Part shown: positions 63,274-64,000 of the stretch, piece after piece
Layout: every line of letters begins with the position of its first letter
Numbering within the stretch: the first letter of the stretch is position 1
NCBI RefSeq assembly: GCF_001750105.1
Contig: NZ_CP014143.1
Location: 2,635,501 to 2,699,500, forward strand
Source: Microbulbifer aggregans
GTDB taxonomy: Bacteria > Pseudomonadota > Gammaproteobacteria > Pseudomonadales > Cellvibrionaceae
Direction: 5' to 3'
Length of the DNA stretch: 64,000 bases
Translations under genes and position numbers: made by a program
Notes under the pieces: model-generated
The model's database searches: none
The model's input: the letters and a program-made list of their open reading frames with translations, nothing else
What the model was told of the DNA's origin: nothing

Positions 63274-64000
63274 TTAACCAAATAACTCCGGTAATTCTCT
63301 TTTTTCCTGGTGTTGATGTGCGTCTTTGTTTGTCTTGAGTAATCTACTGACAAGGATCTGCACCTGTTGCCGGTTCAGTGGCTGCGGGGGCTGGGCATAG
63401 AGAGTTGAGTTCAATAGGTTATGTAACTTGTCGAACTCCTCGATCCTGACAACTTTTCGCGTCTCATTAATGCTTTTGCCGGCCAGGTTCGGCCAGTGGG
63501 CCCAAACCCATGATTGCAGTGCCTGTTGTACCAAGGCCGCATCACCACTCTCTGCCGCCTTGACCAGGTTGTCGGCCTGTTTACTCGAATTGCTTTTTCC
63601 CCTCAGAGGGGAGGATTCTGCTGGGGAAGGAGCTAGTTGCCGTCGGTACCACCAGAAGTAAAAAATCCATAACAGGTGGGTCGCTACTGCCGTGACAGCT
63701 AGGTTCCGCCAGAATTGGTCTTGAGTAGATGCTTTCGGTTGGCCCGGTGATAAGCTGATTTGACCATCCGCAGGAGCGGTGTTGGTTGCAGCAGCACTTC
63801 CCGTCACCGTGAAGCGAAACGCCGGCAACTGGGTCGCCCGCTGCCTGCCGGTCTTGGTATCCCACCAGGTGATAGTAATCGGCGGCAGCTGATAATCCCC
63901 CGGTTTGGTCGCGACAATCGCGGTAGTCTCAATGCGGCTGCCGGTAATACCGCCGGTGCTTACCTGATCATCCTGCTGTGGCTGGTCGGGGTAAGTCTTG
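63274..64000 (-). CDS. BatD-like protein, C-terminal part (N terminus beyond right edge)
   Basis: The minus-strand frame is open to the window edge, giving about 241 C-terminal residues. The segment TTAIVATKPGDYQLPPITITWWDTKTG is the recurrent BatD (oxygen tolerance) beta-domain motif. A membrane helix (LAVTAVATHLLWIFYFWWY) follows, then a cytoplasmic tail that ends LPELFG. BatD proteins are part of Bat operons, often with MoxR and VWA proteins. The start and neighbours lie outside the window. Confidence 0.83.
   Translation of the reverse strand, partial: KTYPDQPQQDDQVSTGGITGSRIETTAIVATKPGDYQLPPITITWWDTKTGRQRATQLPAFRFTVTGSAAATNTAPADGQISLSPGQPKASTQDQFWRNLAVTAVATHLLWIFYFWWYRRQLAPSPAESSPLRGKSNSSKQADNLVKAAESGDAALVQQALQSWVWAHWPNLAGKSINETRKVVRIEEFDKLHNLLNSTLYAQPPQPLNRQQVQILVSRLLKTNKDAHQHQEKRELPELFG

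Overview
The window is a chromosomal segment of a gammaproteobacterium. It carries lpxH, glnS, cysS, acnB, miaE, rsuA, folD and nadK, an outer-membrane MipA/OmpV protein, and bacterial tRNA operons with good sigma70 promoters. High GC, DUF3012/DUF3081/DUF3429/DUF6351 and LPD1-like family genes, and a cassette array with dominant attC families fit a marine Cellvibrionales-type bacterium (for example Microbulbifer-like). That placement is inference from gene content; no rRNA is present.

Layout. 1-451: partial 1-Cys peroxiredoxin. 1169-6270: putative DNA-repair operon of a FAN1-type VRR-NUC nuclease, an Fe-S helicase with an N-terminal PD-(D/E)XK nuclease, and an LPD1-like metallopeptidase. 6372-10583: RND efflux permease and adaptor. 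11048-12157: DUF2141-MipA/OmpV fusion. 12324-17465: an integron cassette array with ten attC sites and ten cassette genes, all on the minus strand, and no integrase in the window (a CALIN). 17803-20418: acnB. 20725-29283: housekeeping and small-family genes, including a Tus-like terminus-binding protein, a TenA/PqqC-fold protein next to miaE, lpxH and ppiB. 29526-32667: glnS and cysS. 32949-38860: a three-gene SMC-like operon, JetA-JetB-JetC (Wadjet/MksFEB type), without the JetD nuclease subunit. 39006-44061: a membrane coiled-coil protein, free-Met-sulfoxide reductase, methyltransferases, rsuA and folD. 44383-48626: two tRNA operons (Pro-Arg-His; Val-Asp) flanking cysC and a DUF6351 hydrolase. 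48627-49075: a block of hairpins and duplicated terminator arms. 49100-53503: oxidoreductase, Xre-RES toxin-antitoxin pair, PLP-dependent deaminase-like enzyme and nadK. 53593-63217: a lower-GC surface-polysaccharide locus (UDP-glucose dehydrogenase, four GT4 glycosyltransferases, a sulfotransferase-like protein and an ABC-2 exporter). 63274-64000: C-terminal part of a BatD-like protein.

How the parts work together. The FAN1 homologue and Fe-S helicase overlap by 16 bases and look like one translationally coupled repair module. JetABC also overlaps gene to gene and should form one SMC-kleisin-type machine; since JetD is missing it may be a chromosome-organising relative or may use a nuclease encoded elsewhere. 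In the polysaccharide locus, Ugd would supply UDP-glucuronate, the glycosyltransferases would build the chain, the ABC pair would export it, and the sulfotransferase could sulfate it using PAPS, the product of CysC encoded about 12 kb away. The last link is inference.

The least explained part is the integrase-less cassette array: most cassette genes match no family I recognise, seven of ten take their stop codon from the attC core, and two attC sites are shortened to about 43 bp. The JetD-less Jet operon and the FAN1-helicase-metallopeptidase cluster are the next most interesting.
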